A DNA stretch of 64,000 nt from Stomorhina lunata (lineage: Eukaryota; Arthropoda; Insecta; Diptera; Rhiniidae). Shown in pieces: positions 38,301 through 53,300 of the stretch. The notes under the pieces were generated by a model. It saw only the letters and a list, made by a program, of their open reading frames with translations, did not search any database and was not told the origin of the DNA. The translations under genes and the position numbers were made by a program. Where the stretch lies: NCBI GenBank assembly GCA_933228675.1, contig OW121743.1:86383319-86447318 (forward strand). The letters run 5' to 3'. Each line of letters starts with the position of its first letter. Positions within the stretch are counted from its first letter, which is position 1.

Positions 38301-41300
38301 CGCGCTTTTATCTGACGGACGGACGGACATAAACCGTCTTTTCTTTTTGTATTTTTGTATTTCCGTAAGTTTTTTATATGGGAGCTATGGTCAAATGGTG
38401 ACCGATTGTGACAAAATTTTGCACACTGGCTGGCATATAAGACTTCCTTTTGTCAAATGTTGTTGCTGTAGCCCTTTTCGTTAAGGATCTATCGCGCTTT
38501 TATCTAACGGACAGACGGACATAAACCCCCTTTTCTTTTTGTATTTTTGGTTTCCGTAAGTTTTTAATATGGGAGCTGTGGTCAAATGGTGAAATATTGT
38601 GAGAAAATTTTGAAAACTGAGTGGCATTCACATAATTTTAGTGACAGTTTATCATTTATTGGCATTTAAGTGAAGTACAGGTGGAATTTAGGTTGTTTCC
38701 GTAACTTTTTTTATATGGGAGCTATGCTTAAATGTGAACCGATTTCGATGAAATTAAATATGCCAAATTTTGTCATCATAGCTGTTATAATTTGTCATTT
38801 ATTAGCAAATAAGCGATTAGCCTAGAAGAGGTTATACGGGAGCTATGGTCAAATGTTAACCGATTTTGCCCAATTTCAATACCAAAATTTTCTTATAGAT
38901 TAAGAATGTTTTTACCAAGTTTCAGTGATCTAGCTCCTTTCGTTTTGGCGTTATCTGATTTCAACGGACAGACAGATAGACGGGCATCGCTCAATCGTCT
39001 TAGAATTTCATAAGGATTCAGAATATATATCGTTGAGCCAATTTTAAGGAAATTACAAAAGGAATGACGATTTGAATATACCATTCTTTTTGATGGTGGG
39101 TATAAAAACTAGATTTGTACTTGATTCGATTAGGGTAGGTACGAATCGAGTTTTAACAAATGATGACTAAAAATTGACGTGGTAGTAAAGAACTTTCAAA
39201 GAGGAAAATGTAGCCCTTACAAAGCCTTGAACATCGGTATATAAAGTGATATGATTGGACTTAAGATGGCGACACAGCTACCAAAATTCAAAAAGGGCGG
39301 TATTTGTGGGCGTGACAAAAAACTAAAAAAAATATTTTTAGGTTTATTTTGACCTTTAATCCTAGGGGGTGACTGGCTCAACTTTTTTTGTCGAACCACT
39401 CTACAGTACACCATATTTTTTGAATTTTAAGGTAGGGTATGTTTTACACATGTGTAAACATATATTTAATAGAGCGGCTAGAGGAAAAAAATTCAATGAC
39501 CACCCTCTGAAAATGAATTATGTTTGTTTTTAAGGGATTATCTAGAAATTTTATAATACGACCATTTCCTAACCAGTTAAGATGTTGAGAAAAAGCTACG
39601 TTTTTGGGTTGGTTCCCCATAAATAGATAATATTGAATTATGTGTTTCCTCTGGGAAACTATTACAATTTAAAATCTAAACAAATATAATAAAATGTGGT
39701 GATAAGCTCAGAGATATGGGGGTATAAAATTTCAGATTGGTTCTGAAAAAGTCTTTACATTATAAAAAATTTACCATGAAATTCCATATTTCCCAAAAAT
39801 TTTAAAACCAAAAAAATATAATTTTCCTTGGCTCATTATTAAATAAGGGAGGGTTTTAAAAATAAGAATTATCGAGATGGTAACTCAAAATCAATCAAAG
39901 TTCATTTACAGTGGGAGACTCAAATGTCGAGCAATGGAGCGTGCCGCTCGAATGTATAATAGTTATTTATTTTTTCTACATTCAACATATATTGTTATAG
40001 TTGTATTGTTATATAGTATTTGTATAGTATAGTTTATTTTGTCCTCGAGTGTTGCAACTCACATGAACATAAATATATACCAATATTGTATAGTACACGA
40101 GTATATTATATTTAGTTAGAAATCGCCTTTAGCGTTCTTTCAAACTGTTTTACAATATTTTTTTTTTTTTTGGGTAAAAAAATGTTGCTGCAAATTTAGC
40201 ACACATACTTACTAATGTAAGTAAGTATATTTTTAAGATACTTTTAAGAACGAAAAAATACGAAATTCTTAAAATAAAGAAAAAATTTAGTCGAAGAAAA
40301 AGTGAAAAAAATGTCAAAGCAATATGCGCCATGGGAATATTTTGCATGACAACTGCCTAGAGGACATTGTCAAGTGTGTCATATGTTTACTTTTAATCTC
40401 TCTTGGATGTCGCATAAATTGTCTTACATTGAAACGTGAATTGTATTCTATTTTTATACAAAAGTATGAAAATATTTGTTTTAAGCAGAAGGACAATTTT
40501 AAGATTACGAAATTTTGGTGTGTAGTAATGGTTTTTCGACAGAATTGAGATAAAAGTTGTACACTTTTTAACTAATTTATATGAGTTTTCTTAATTTTAA
40601 AAAAAGGTATGATGAATTTAAAAATAATTTTAATTGTGGATATAAATAGTGCCAAGTCATTTATATATTTTGTCATATGTATAAATATTATTTCAAAAAT
40701 GTTCAAGATTTTTTTTCTAATGTTTTTATAATAAAAACATTTTTGTTCTATTTGTTTTTATGCTATTTAAGGCATTTACGTAATATGGAGTTCTATGATA
40801 GTAAAGTCTAAATGTTTTAACAAAAAAATAAAAAAAAATGAGTAAAACTTAACAAAATAATGTTATTATCCTCAGACTAACATAAATAAAACATTAGATT
40901 TTAATTAGATCAAATTATATTTTAAAATGCGTTTTTTAGTTACCTGTTATACCTATTCAGAAGGTAGATCTTAATCGATTGATATACTGAAAATTCTTAG
41001 ACCGATATTTTGTTACAAATATTAGATGAAACTCAATATAACCTTAGCATCAACAACAAGTTAAAGATCAGAAAAAGTTTAGATCATTTTATTTGGATTC
41101 TTATATAGAAGCTTCGATGCACTTTCCCACCACGAAAATCCTTGCGCGTCTACCGACTTCAGTATTATCATTTGAACAATAACCATTCAGGCCATTCAAG
41201 CTTTACCGATTCAAGAGGCCAATATTCTACATTGTTTACTTCATATAAACATCTTGGGCAACTAATGAATAAACTAACGCGTATTTCATATGCTGCTGGG

Positions 41301-44300
41301 TACCACCACAATGTAACAGACTTACATGTGTAAAATCCTTTCTATAGAAAATTTTTTATAAAAAAATCTAACATCGAAAAATTTTTTACCAAAACAATTT
41401 CCTCTTGGAAAGTTTTTATCGAAAAATTTCCTAGAAAAAATTTTTTTTGATAAAATTTTTTTTATCGAAAAATTTTAAAAGGAAAAATTTTTTATAAAAC
41501 AATTTCTAAAGAAAAATCTTATATAGAAAAATTCTCTGTAGAAAAATTATTTGTCTTAAAAACTTAAAATTTTATTTCTAAAGATTTTTTATTGAAAAAT
41601 TTTTGATCTTAAAATTTTAAGTCGAAAAATTTTTTTACCGAAAAATTGTTGTCGAAAAATATATTATAGATAATTTTCTATCGAAAAATTTTTCTATAAA
41701 CAATTTTTATCGAAAAATGTTCTATAATTTTATATTCGAAAAATTTTCTATAGAAAAAATTTTTTATAGAAAATAAAATAATTTTTAATTTATATTCAAA
41801 AACTTTAAATAGAAAAATTTTCTATTGATAAAATTTATATATAAAAATTTGCTAACGAAATATTCTCTGTAAAAAATTTTTTGTCAAAAAATTTTCTATC
41901 AAAAATCTTCAATATTAATTTTTTTATCGAAAAATATCTATATAAAAAGTTTTTATCAAAAACTTTTCTATAGAAACATTTTATTGAATAATTTTTTATA
42001 TAATCATTTTTATCGAAAATTTTTCTATAAGAATTTTTTTTATTGACAAATTTTAAATAATTTTTTTTTTTTTTAAATGTTCTATAGAAAAATTTTTTTA
42101 TCGAAAAATTTTCAAAAGAAAAATTTTTTTATCGAAAAATTTTCTATAGAAAAATTTTTTTATCGAAAAATTTTCTATAGAAAAATTTTATTATGGAAAA
42201 ATTTTCTATAGAAAAATTTTTTTATCAAAAAATTTTCTATAGAAAAATTTTTTTATGGAAAAATTTTCAATAGAAAAATTTTTTTATCGAAAAATTTTCA
42301 ATAGAAAAATTTTTTTATCGAAAAATTTTCTATAGAAAAATTTTTTTATCGAAAAATGCTCTATATAAAAAATTTTTATCGAAAAATTATCTATAGAAAA
42401 AAATTTTTATCGAAAATTTTTTTATAGAAAAAATTTTTTATCGAAAAATTTTCTATAGAAAAATTTTTTTATCGAAAAATTTTCTATAGAAAAATTTTTT
42501 TATCGAAAAATTTTTTATTGAAAAATTTTCTATAGAAAAAATTTTTTATCGAAAAATTTTCTATAGAAAGATTTTTTTTTATTAAATTTTTTTTTATCGA
42601 TTTTCTATAGAAAAATTTTCCATAGAAATTTTTTTATCACAAAATTTTCAATTGAAACATTTTTTTATCGAACAATTTTCTATAGAAAAATTTTCCAAAG
42701 AAACATTCTTATTCAAAAAGAAAGAGTATTCGCATTTGATTGCAAATCTGTTACATTTTTTATTAATGTAACAGATAAATTTATTGATAAAAAGCCAAAA
42801 GATGTTCACGGAAAGTTAAGGAAGATGAAAACTGGAAAATTTTTATGTTATGTTTAGTCAGTAATCCACGCTTTACTTATTTAATTTTTATCGAAAAATT
42901 TTCTATAAAAAAAATTTTTTATCGAAAAATTTTCTATAGAAAAAATTTTTTATCGAAAAATTTTCTATAGAAAAAATTTTTTATCGAAAAATTTTCTATA
43001 GAAAAAATTTTTTATCGAAAAATTTTCTATAGAAAAAAATTTTTATCGAAAAATTTTCTATAGAAAAAATTTTTTATCAAAAAATTTTTTATTGAAAAAT
43101 TTTCTATAGAAAAAATTTTTTATCGAAAAATTTTCTACAGAAAGATTTTTTTTATTAAAATTTTTTTTATCGATTTTCTATAGAAAAATTGTCCATAGAA
43201 ATTTTTTTATCGCAAAATTTTCAATTGAAACATTTTTTTTATCGAACAATTTTCTATAGAAAAATTTTCCAAGGAAACATTCTTATTCAAAAAGAAAGAG
43301 TATTCGCATTTGATCCCAAATCTGTTACATGTTTTATTAATGTAACAAATAAATTTATTGATAAAAAGCCAAAAGATGTTCATGGAAAGTTAAGGAAGAT
43401 GAAAACTGAAAAATGTTTGTGTTTTGTTCAGCCAATAATCCGCTCTTTAATTATGGCTTTTGAACATAATTTTGAAAGATTTTTTTTTTGGAAAATAAGT
43501 AATAATGCGAGGTTTTCGATTTGTCTAAATTGGGGAGACTCCTCCTGAGGAGATGGCCTAACCAACCATTGAAACGCATCAAGGAATTTTGGTTTCTCCA
43601 CAAACGTTTTTTTTGCTTTTTATCGATAAATTTGTCTGTTACATTAATAAATGTAACATATTTGGGATCAAATGCGACTACTCTTTCTTTTTGAATAATA
43701 TTTACATCCCGACTATTTTGTTGTTTTTTGAAGAAAAATTTTTATCAAAAAATTTTCTATAGAAATGTTTTTATCAATAGATTTTCTACAGAAACATTTT
43801 TGTCAAAAAATTTTCTACAGAAACATTTTTATCCAGAAATTTTTTTTATAAAAAATTTTTTACCGAAATTTTTTTTCTTAATTTATTAACGAAAATTTTC
43901 TTTAAAAATTTTTTATCGAAAATTTTTTTTTAAAAAATTCTATAGAAAATTTTCTTTAAAAATTTTTTATCGAAGGATTTTCCATAGAATTTTTTTTTTA
44001 ATTTTCTATAGAAAAATTGTTTAATGATAAATTTTTTAACGAAAAATTTTGTATGAAAATATTTTCTGCAGTAAAATTTTCTAAAGAAAAATTTTTTCTC
44101 AAAAATTTTCTATAGAAAAATTTTTTCTTACAAAATTTTCTATAGAAAAATTTTTTCTCAAAAATTTTCTATAGAAAAATTTTTCATCAAAAATTTTCTA
44201 TAAAAAAATTTCTTCTCAAAATATTCTATAGAAAAATTTCTGAACGAAAATGTTTTTAAATATAAGCTTTTTATCAAAAATAATCAATAGAAAAAATTTT

Positions 44301-47300
44301 ATCAATAATTTTCGATAGAAACATTTTTAATTAAACATTTTCAATAGAAAATTTTTTTGTCGAAAATTTTTAATGGAAATTTTTTTTCGAAAATTTTTAA
44401 TAAAAAAAATTTTTATAGAAAAATGGTTGATCGAAAAGTTTTCTATAGAAAAATTTTGTATAGAAAGATTTTGTTATCAATATATCCCCCATTCCAAAAA
44501 TTAAAGGGGCAGATTATCTAAACTCTTCTTCGAACTGTCGAAGGCAGCTCTCAAGTATGCTTTAGTGAAGGAAGTTTATCGACCTCGCACAGAAGGCCGA
44601 AAATGTAAATATGCTACAAAATTTTATTGGTACACTGGAATATCATCGCAATACGGGATACCGTTCTCTTTTCTTTCGAAACCACACTGATATGTTTTCT
44701 GACTAAATTAGAAATCTTGTTTCTGAAACAAGATAATTTTTACCCTTAACTCCTATATCAGTTCATTTGAGTTCTAATGGCCAAGGAATCGCGCCAAATA
44801 TCAAAGGAAAACAAAGGCTTTCAATCAAGTTGTTTGTGGAGTTAAGTCCTTACAAATGAATTCAAATCGAATATGTTTCTACAAATACTACTTCGTGACT
44901 ATTTTCTTGTTATAATACAATTCGTGGGACATATGTAGGGTCATACTCTGAATAATTTACTAAAAAATATATTTTATTAATTGCATTGTCCATGTGCTTC
45001 AGTAGTCGAGACGGCCCTTGATTGGCTGTGCGGGGATTGTGGGTTCTATTTCACAAGAGACCTAGTATCATACAAAATATTTTATTTCAAGTATTTTATG
45101 AAGTTTTATATTACAAAAACAAATTTTGTTGTTCGTTTTGGAAAATCGAGGCTTTTTTTATGAGTGCTATAAAAATAAGATACAATTTAAGGGCTTGCTT
45201 ATTTGCATGAGTAACGATATAACTTAAGAATTATTATAGAGAGTAGAATTTCTTTTATATTTTCATTAAAGTCTAGAAAACAGATTTTATTATATTAAAC
45301 ATTTTAAGAAATTAATTGTTTCTTCTTAACCAAATTCCACAAATTTTGAGTTATGCAACTATTGATGAAAATAATTCAAATATAGGTAACGAAAGGAAAC
45401 AGTAAAATATTAAATGTTTTAGGAATTTATGCCGTGTAAGTATGATGTTGCAGCAATTGTGGGCAGGAAGCCAATGTGCTCATTTTGTTCAACTTTTTTG
45501 TTTACTGTTTGTTTATGGCTTTTGTTAACAATATTTTCGAAATTATTATTTTGAGGTGGGGAAAAATAAAGTTTAAATCCGTCTGTTTCCACTTGGATAT
45601 GTATTAGTATTTCTCATTTAGTTTCCAGTTTATAGCAGAAACAGATTATTAGGATTTATGATTAAGTCGATACAATTGGGGATAAGCACAATATACCTTT
45701 TTGGTAGTGCGATAATAATTTGTAAAGAATTTATGTGGAAAAATTATGGTATATGAAAATACAAGTTCGAATAATTAGAAAAGTATGATGGAGAATCGAA
45801 GAAAAGTAAATTTATGGTTAAAGATTTTTTGTAAAATTTAAGCTTTTTTTTGGATTTATGAAATTGGGATATTTAAAAGTTATTAGCAAACTTTAGAAAT
45901 AGGAGCATTTATATCAAAATTAGTGGCAATTTAGAAATACATAATTGTTGACTAAGTTATATTAAGAAAAACAGGTGCAAAACATTATATAGTATTTTAT
46001 ATCAAAAGTTTTGAAGTTTTTTTTAATTAAAAACCAAAATGCTAATTTGAGTTTTTTAAATTTCTGAATTGCGTAAAAGATTTATGCATTTCGGATTTGT
46101 CATCCAAGAAACCATTTACAAAAAACCAATAAATCAGTCTAATAACTTCACATACATATCGCAAGAAGGTATTAACTCAAAATTTTTAAATTTTCACTTT
46201 TTTAAGGAAATTGATGTGTAGTAGCCTTATCTACGCACTGTAGAAATCTGACATCATTCTCACTATAATTTCACCAAAAAACTACAGTTTTACCCTTCTT
46301 CCTTATATGAAAGTAGTAGTAAAATAAAGTAGTTTTTTGACTCTACTGAAAATTTAAAAATTTCGAGTTATTACCCTCTTGTTGATCAAGTGCGATATTA
46401 TTTATATTCTTACACAATAAAAAAAACCCTAATTGATTCCCATATCAAAATACATACAATGGAATATTGTGATTGAGTATTATCTAGATATTTCTTTTTA
46501 TTATACAAAATAATCTAAAAGTTTATGACAATCAATATATACAAAAAAACTCCTACAACACAACAACTAATCTATCGAATTACTTGTTATGTGATTGAAT
46601 TGACATCCTTGTATCTTTGTCCTTGTGAAAAACAAGAATAAAAAAAGTTGATGACACTATTCAATAAAATTGTACAACAATTTAAACACCACAAAAACAC
46701 AAAAACATAGACATTTACAAAATAGATTAAAGCCAAGAATCGATATGGAAATAATCAAAATCACGTCAATGGCTTTAAGTGATTCTTAAACTATGACAAA
46801 ATTGTTGTGGCAAATAATATCGATTTTTTATAAACATGTCAAATGTGAAAGATATTGTAGCAAATTGCTTTAAATATATCCTAAGATATAAAAAAAACTT
46901 TGAGATTTACATATGGCAAATGACTGATAATAAAAAATATGGCTAAATAAAAAAGTTGTTAACAAATCGCAAAAACACTCGAAAATGAACAGCAATACTT
47001 TTTTTATACTTTTCACCACCATAGTTGGAAAAAGTATTATAAGTATTATACCAATAGACAATAGAATCACTTCCTAAATAGATTCAACGATGCCAGTCCG
47101 TCCGTCTCGCTGGACGGCTCACAGTGGTATTACTGTAATAAATAGAAGAACTGATCCTACAATGATTAAATCTTGCACACTTGTTTCGTTTTATATGAAT
47201 AAAAAGGACTCTTAAAAACTTCTGAAATCGACTCCTTGTGATACCTCCGTTGGCCCCCATTTTTTTTACTTATTTTTCTTTTCAATGAATAACCCGCAAT

Positions 47301-50300
47301 TTTTAACAGAATTTGGTAAAACTCGTCACACTTCTATTGTATGATCTAAGAAAGAACTCACTAATTTTGCTTGAAACTATTCGACTCCTTGGGGTACATC
47401 CCTTGGATCCCCATATTTTCACTTAGTTTTCTTCTCAATGTATCAACCGCAATGTTTAATATAATTTGATGAAATTCGGCACAATTTTATTATTTGATCC
47501 AAGAAAATGCTCTACTAATTTTGGTGGCACAAGTGTATTCTTGGACTCCAATTTTTCATTTGTTTTTCTTCTAAATGTTTAGTTCGCAATTTCAATTAGA
47601 ATTGGATGAAATTCTGCACCCATCTATTATTCAATCTACTAACTTTGTATTGAAATTCGTCGTCTCCTTGAAGTACTTCCCTTGGACCCCCATTTCTCAC
47701 TTATTTTTCTTCTCAATGTTTAACCCGCAATTTTCAATATCATTTGATGAAATTCGGCACACTTCTATTATTTGACTTAAGAAAGAGCTCTACTAATTTT
47801 GTCTGAAATCCGTCTACTCCTTGGGATAACTGCCTTGGACTTCCATTTTTTATGTATTTTTATTTTCTATCAATAGTTCTTAGCAGCGTTGTTTTTACAT
47901 TGTTTTTCTTATTAAAACTTTTTCAAAATAACTTTCAATAATTCATTAACTTATAACAATTAAAACCAATGTTAGGACTACTAACTGAAATTTGATTAAA
48001 AAGTTCAGCCTGAAGGTATGCAATGCTTTTTTATTTTAAGCAATATTTATGACTTTGTTACTAAGTTTTAATTTATTTTAAAGTTTAACTAAATTTAGTG
48101 AATTTTTTTTTAGCTAATTCAAAAGAAAAGCCTCTTTCCTTTCATTTGATTATACTGAGAGCACGGTGGTAAATCGAGCTAACTCTTTTTTTCTCCAACG
48201 AAAACAGCAAATGCTGAATTTTTAGGACAATTTTGATTAGTTCATATCTCCCAAACTAACTCCCAAATTTACTCTTCTTTTTCTATAAAACAAAAACAAG
48301 ATCTGGGGCCAAATTACAGCATTCGATATCGATCGAAAACTCAGACTTTTAAGCAAATATTGTTAAGTATACTTTAGGGATGTTCAAAGTTACTGCGATG
48401 CAAAAAGTTTAATGATATTTGGTATCCATTTTGATTAGTTTTTAAAAATATATATTGTTTAATTAAAACTCTTTTACTATTATTCTTCTTTTGGCAAATA
48501 ACATCAAAGAATAATCTTGATTATCCTTAAAGTATGCTATAGAAATGTTTTGAAAATATCTAAGATTTCGATCGATATTAATTGCCGTAATTTGGCCCCT
48601 AAGGTTTAAATAAAATTGACAATTGTATTTTGCCAGTCGATATATTTTTGATATAAAAGTTAAATTTCATAAATTTTTGTTTTAAAACATTCAGCTGACT
48701 TTAACCGATTTTTTAAATATTTATATATACATATCTTAAGAAAAAAAACTGATTCTCCATCTTCAGATTCTACTTTAAAAAATGGTATTATTAGATTTCT
48801 TAAAAGTGATAGTCAAAAAATGAGTTTTTGTAGAGAAAATACCAAAGTCTGGCTATATTCCCATGTAAACCTTGTAATCAAAGTATAAGTCGCAATTCTA
48901 AAGATAATTGAATGAAATTTGGCACATATACTTTTCTTTGATAGTGGGACCATTGGCTATTGAAATTAATCAAAATCGGTAAATTATTTATGGTACCTCC
49001 CATAAGTCCCACTCCTCGGAATTGATATTTTGGCCACAAAAGTCAATATTTTTTATGAAATTTAAAATAGATACTCCTTAGTAAACAAAAAACCCTGTAC
49101 TAAATTTCGTTGCTTCCATACAAACTTCCATACAAACTCTTCTTTCAAAACTTACTAAATGAGACAAAAATCACTCAAAGGCTCGTAGATCTGAAGATAA
49201 TTGCAATTTTATATTTTTGAACACAAAATTCTTGTTAAAACTATAATCAACTTGCTAAATTTCTAGATAATCGGTCCACATTTGAACTTGGCTCTCATGT
49301 GACGGCAAATTATGAAAACAGCAATATAAGTCTTGGGAATGTTTTGTTTTGAGAATGTTTGTACAAAATGACAAAATTTGGCAAATATTTGTTTTTATCC
49401 TTGACTCTCAGTGGAGCATGGGGCCTCCAAGGACTTAAATAACATTAAAAGTTTTTTTATTCAAAGACGGCTTAAACAATCTTTGTTTTATAGTCCAATA
49501 TCAAAAAAGGCAATAAGTACTGAATCTTTTAATAAAATTTTTATTGAACTAAATATTTTTACTAATTTATCGACAACTTCAGGAACTAAATCTTACTTGA
49601 AAAACCTTTATACATGTTAAAGTCTAGTCATATTTATCTTATCAAAGTTTGAAAATCATAGGTAATTTATATATTTTTATTTTCTTTTTATTGTACTACA
49701 AAGCTCCAGGTGCTAAAAGTTTTACTACCTTAGTAACTTTAAAAAATTAAACTAAATTCTTATTTTTAACTATACTTTTAGTTCTTTTACACACATTTTG
49801 TTTTCAAGATATTCGATTTTTGAGGATATAATAAAAAAAGTAAGTTTGTAAACATGTTTTGGCAACTGTTTTTCAGGTAATACTAGGAGTCAATAGCTGA
49901 TATGACTAGAATTGTTGATTTTAGTTGTAAAGAAATTGCAATAGCTTTTCGAAAAAGTTTGGAAACTGAATTTTAGATGTTGTTTTAGCTAATATATATT
50001 AACCTTAATCGATGCACGTAATTTTTATATTGTAGTAAAAGTAAATTTTATGTTTTACAATAAGTGGATTTTGAAAGAAAGGAAAGGTTATATAAAAAAT
50101 TATTCTAAGAGAATTTTTGTATTTACTTTTTAGTAGAATTTAATATTTTTCAAAATAATAGTCAGAAACAAAATTTTTAGTTTCTTTGTTCTAAAATTAC
50201 AAATTTGACTACTTCTGCGTATAATTAAATTTATAATTTCCAGAATTTTATTTAGTTTAGAAATAAATTCTCATAAGCTTTTTAATTTTTATATATAGGA

Positions 50301-53300
50301 ATAGATATTTCATTTCATTTTTCTTTATTATAATTCTGCTATGAAATGAGTGTTTGGTTGCGTATACTTGATAAAAAATTAACCAAATATTAAGAATACG
50401 ACACGCGTGCCCTTACAAACTTATCAACATATTGTAGAAAGATAAAATAAATGCACACGCAAACTAGCAGTGATTGATTAGGATCAAGATATACTTATGA
50501 ATACCAGCAGTTTATCTGGCTTGCAAAAGTTTTAACAAATGATTGAGTAGTGTTAATATTCAGAGTATAATCAAAACTAATTAATAGGCAATAAATTATT
50601 TATAATTTTATTAACTCTGTGGCTTGGTGCTAAAAGGGGCAATGTCAGTTTTCGGAAGTTTTGAGTTAGTCATTGCATTAGGTTCCTGTTAGAACAAAAT
50701 AAAAGAGAGTAAAATCTTTTATTTTGTTCCAACAGCCAATCTTTAGGTCATCCCAGAACGGCTTCATAAGAAATTTAAGGGCCAATGTCACTCTAAAATT
50801 GTTAGTGCTAAAAGGGCCAATGTCAACATTGGCCCTTTTATTACATACAATTTTTTTTATTTTCAAATAAAATCTAAATGCTAAAAGGGCCAGTGTCAAC
50901 AAATTATCTCACATTTTTTTTTAGCAATTTTATACCATAAGTTATTAGATATACATATATGTTATAAGTTATTGGATATATACATATATCCTCTAAATTC
51001 AATAATATTTGTAGTAACATAACAAACAGTGAACCGCCGTGATATAGCAGGTTAGTCATCCGCCTAGCATACCAGAGGCTCCAAGTTCAATCCTCGTAGA
51101 GACCTACTTGAAAAAAAAATTTCAAAAAAAAAAAGCGGCGGTTCACCTCATAATTCGGGTAGCCACTGGAAATTGAGTATTAGGCTATGTAAGACTTCTC
51201 TAACTAATGCATTTGCCGTTCGGAGCCGGTGTTAAAACGTAGGTCCCTTTCAATGAGTCTAAAAATAAAATCGGATGCAGCTTATTGTCTGAGAGAAGTA
51301 CTCCTTGTTCCAATTTGAATAATAAATAAAATATAAAATTGCTTTTTCTCAATATTTCCTTGTAAAGCGCCACAGAACAAATATAAAATATAAAAATTAA
51401 TTAGTGCTAAAAGGGCCAATGTCATATTTTTTCTTAATTTGGATATTTTTCAAAAAATTGATTTTACCATGCCCTCTATGGGATCATAATACATGTCTAA
51501 CCCAAACTTTATGAGCGAAACTTGGAAATAAGCTGAACTGTAAGGAAAACAAAATCTTATAAAAATTTCATTTCCAATTTTTTCAACACTAGTTTTTATG
51601 ACATTTGCCCTTTTAGCACGAAGCCACAGAACTTATAACACAGGTTAACAGAATATTGCTTCACGATATTTGTGGACCAAATGTAAATGGCTTTGGTCTG
51701 TTAAATTTAAATTTAGAAAGGGTTTTATGTTTTAGTGTTTTAAAGAACACTAAAACGCAAAATAAAGTTTTTACTTTTGATCAGAACCTATCAAGTTTAT
51801 TCTTCCGTAAAAATAAATCTACAAAAACCATTTGTAAATGCGTTTTTAGCGTCTTGAATGGGCTTATACTACTTTCAAAAAACACTTTAAAATATTTTTT
51901 AGTTAAAAAATGTATGGGACGTAAACTGATTTTAAAACAAATAAAATTTAAATTTTTGGTTTTGTTTAAAAAAATTTTACTTCTGAGTTGAAAAACACAG
52001 TACAACATTTTTTCAGGTGATTGATTCGGGACCCAATTCTGATAATTGTTTATGAAAGTAGCCCCAAAATGAAGTACTTTTGCATCATTGGTCATGGTAC
52101 ATCAAATAATAATTTAAAATTAATTTGAATTTAGTTAGTATCGTATAGGTGAATTTGTCATGTTTTAGGAACTTTTGTTTTAGAAAGGTTGGCTGCGTAT
52201 ACTTAATATATAAAGTTAACCAAATACCAAATATCAATTATACGTAATGTAAGCCTAAAGCCAAATATGAAATTAATTAATTTTGGCATAGAAATAAATT
52301 AATTTGGTATAGATCTACAATTGCAGAACCTTTCCTCATAGTTAACACATTTGTTTTAAATGGATTTATTTACTTTCCAAATAAAGTCTTCAAATATAAA
52401 CTAGATTCTCAAAATAGAGACAACTAAAAATGTTCCGTAGAGACGAAAAAGTGTTTTATTTCAAAAAATCTTTTATATTAGGAAGATGGATAAAACTGTG
52501 TTTTTTTGGTAAAATATTATAAGAAATGATTAAAGATTTTGATAGTGGATAGATGTGAACATTGTATAACAATTTCTTGCAAAAAGTAACATCTCTTAAA
52601 AGGAACAAGTGCGATGTGTATATTAACAATTTTTATGGCTCTATGATTTTTATAGAATCACAAGAAAACAATAATAAGATTAACTGGAGTTACTAAATTT
52701 TTTTTGTGAAGTTGCATGTTGGCTACTACAAGAATTAAAGGATTTAATAATAAAATTGAACCCGTTTCAAAAATCCACAAATACCTAAAATATACCTTCA
52801 TAAAACAGAATGACTATATAAAACTATAATAAATGCGAAACAAAACCAATAACTTAAGTTATGACACAAAATTTCCTGCTACATGTCAAAGCATACCATT
52901 TTATATGACAGTTTAGTTAAGTTGTTTAAATATTGTTTGACAAATATCCCGGTATTTAAGTGTAAATATGTATATTATATGTAATAATATGTGTAAATAT
53001 ATAAAGTTGTAAGGGCGATTTTATTTGGCGTTTAATATTTTTGGGTCCACCAAATCTATCTAGCAAACGAAGCGACAAAACAAATTGATATTTATGGCAG
53101 TTTATCTGCTTGTTTTAATGCTAAGTTTTGACAGACAGACAGTATGAGCAAAGCAAAAATCCTTGTCATAAAAAGGTCTTTGTCTTTATTACCAAGAAGG
53201 TTATAAAGCTTAGCCAAAAATGGTTGATAAACAGGACGAAAATACATAAGTGACATCAGGACAAAGAGATACAAAATAAAAGTATATAAAAAAATAGTTT

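Larger units (their letters stand above)
41336..44480. repeat. satellite array 7, ~31-bp palindromic units in intron A-B
   Basis: Units of about 31 bp built on ATCGAAAAATTTTC and TATAGAAAAATTTTT. They are regular in 42100-42560 and 42890-43130 and strongly diverged at both ends. Three non-satellite segments (see 42690, 43270 and 43610) are embedded in it. Confidence 0.93.

Noticed and set aside
41110..41333. Possible small exon in the less AT-rich patch
   Set aside because: Open for about 75 codons on the plus strand but without clear splice sites, homology or coding bias. Left as unexplained rather than called a gene.
43189..43548. 119-residue open frame in array 7
   Set aside because: Its first half is satellite translated by chance and the rest is the embedded repeat segment. 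No domain is recognised.
51656..52095. Overlapping 111- and 104-residue open frames
   Set aside because: They lie on opposite strands of the same AT-rich DNA, with no recognised domain or splice context.
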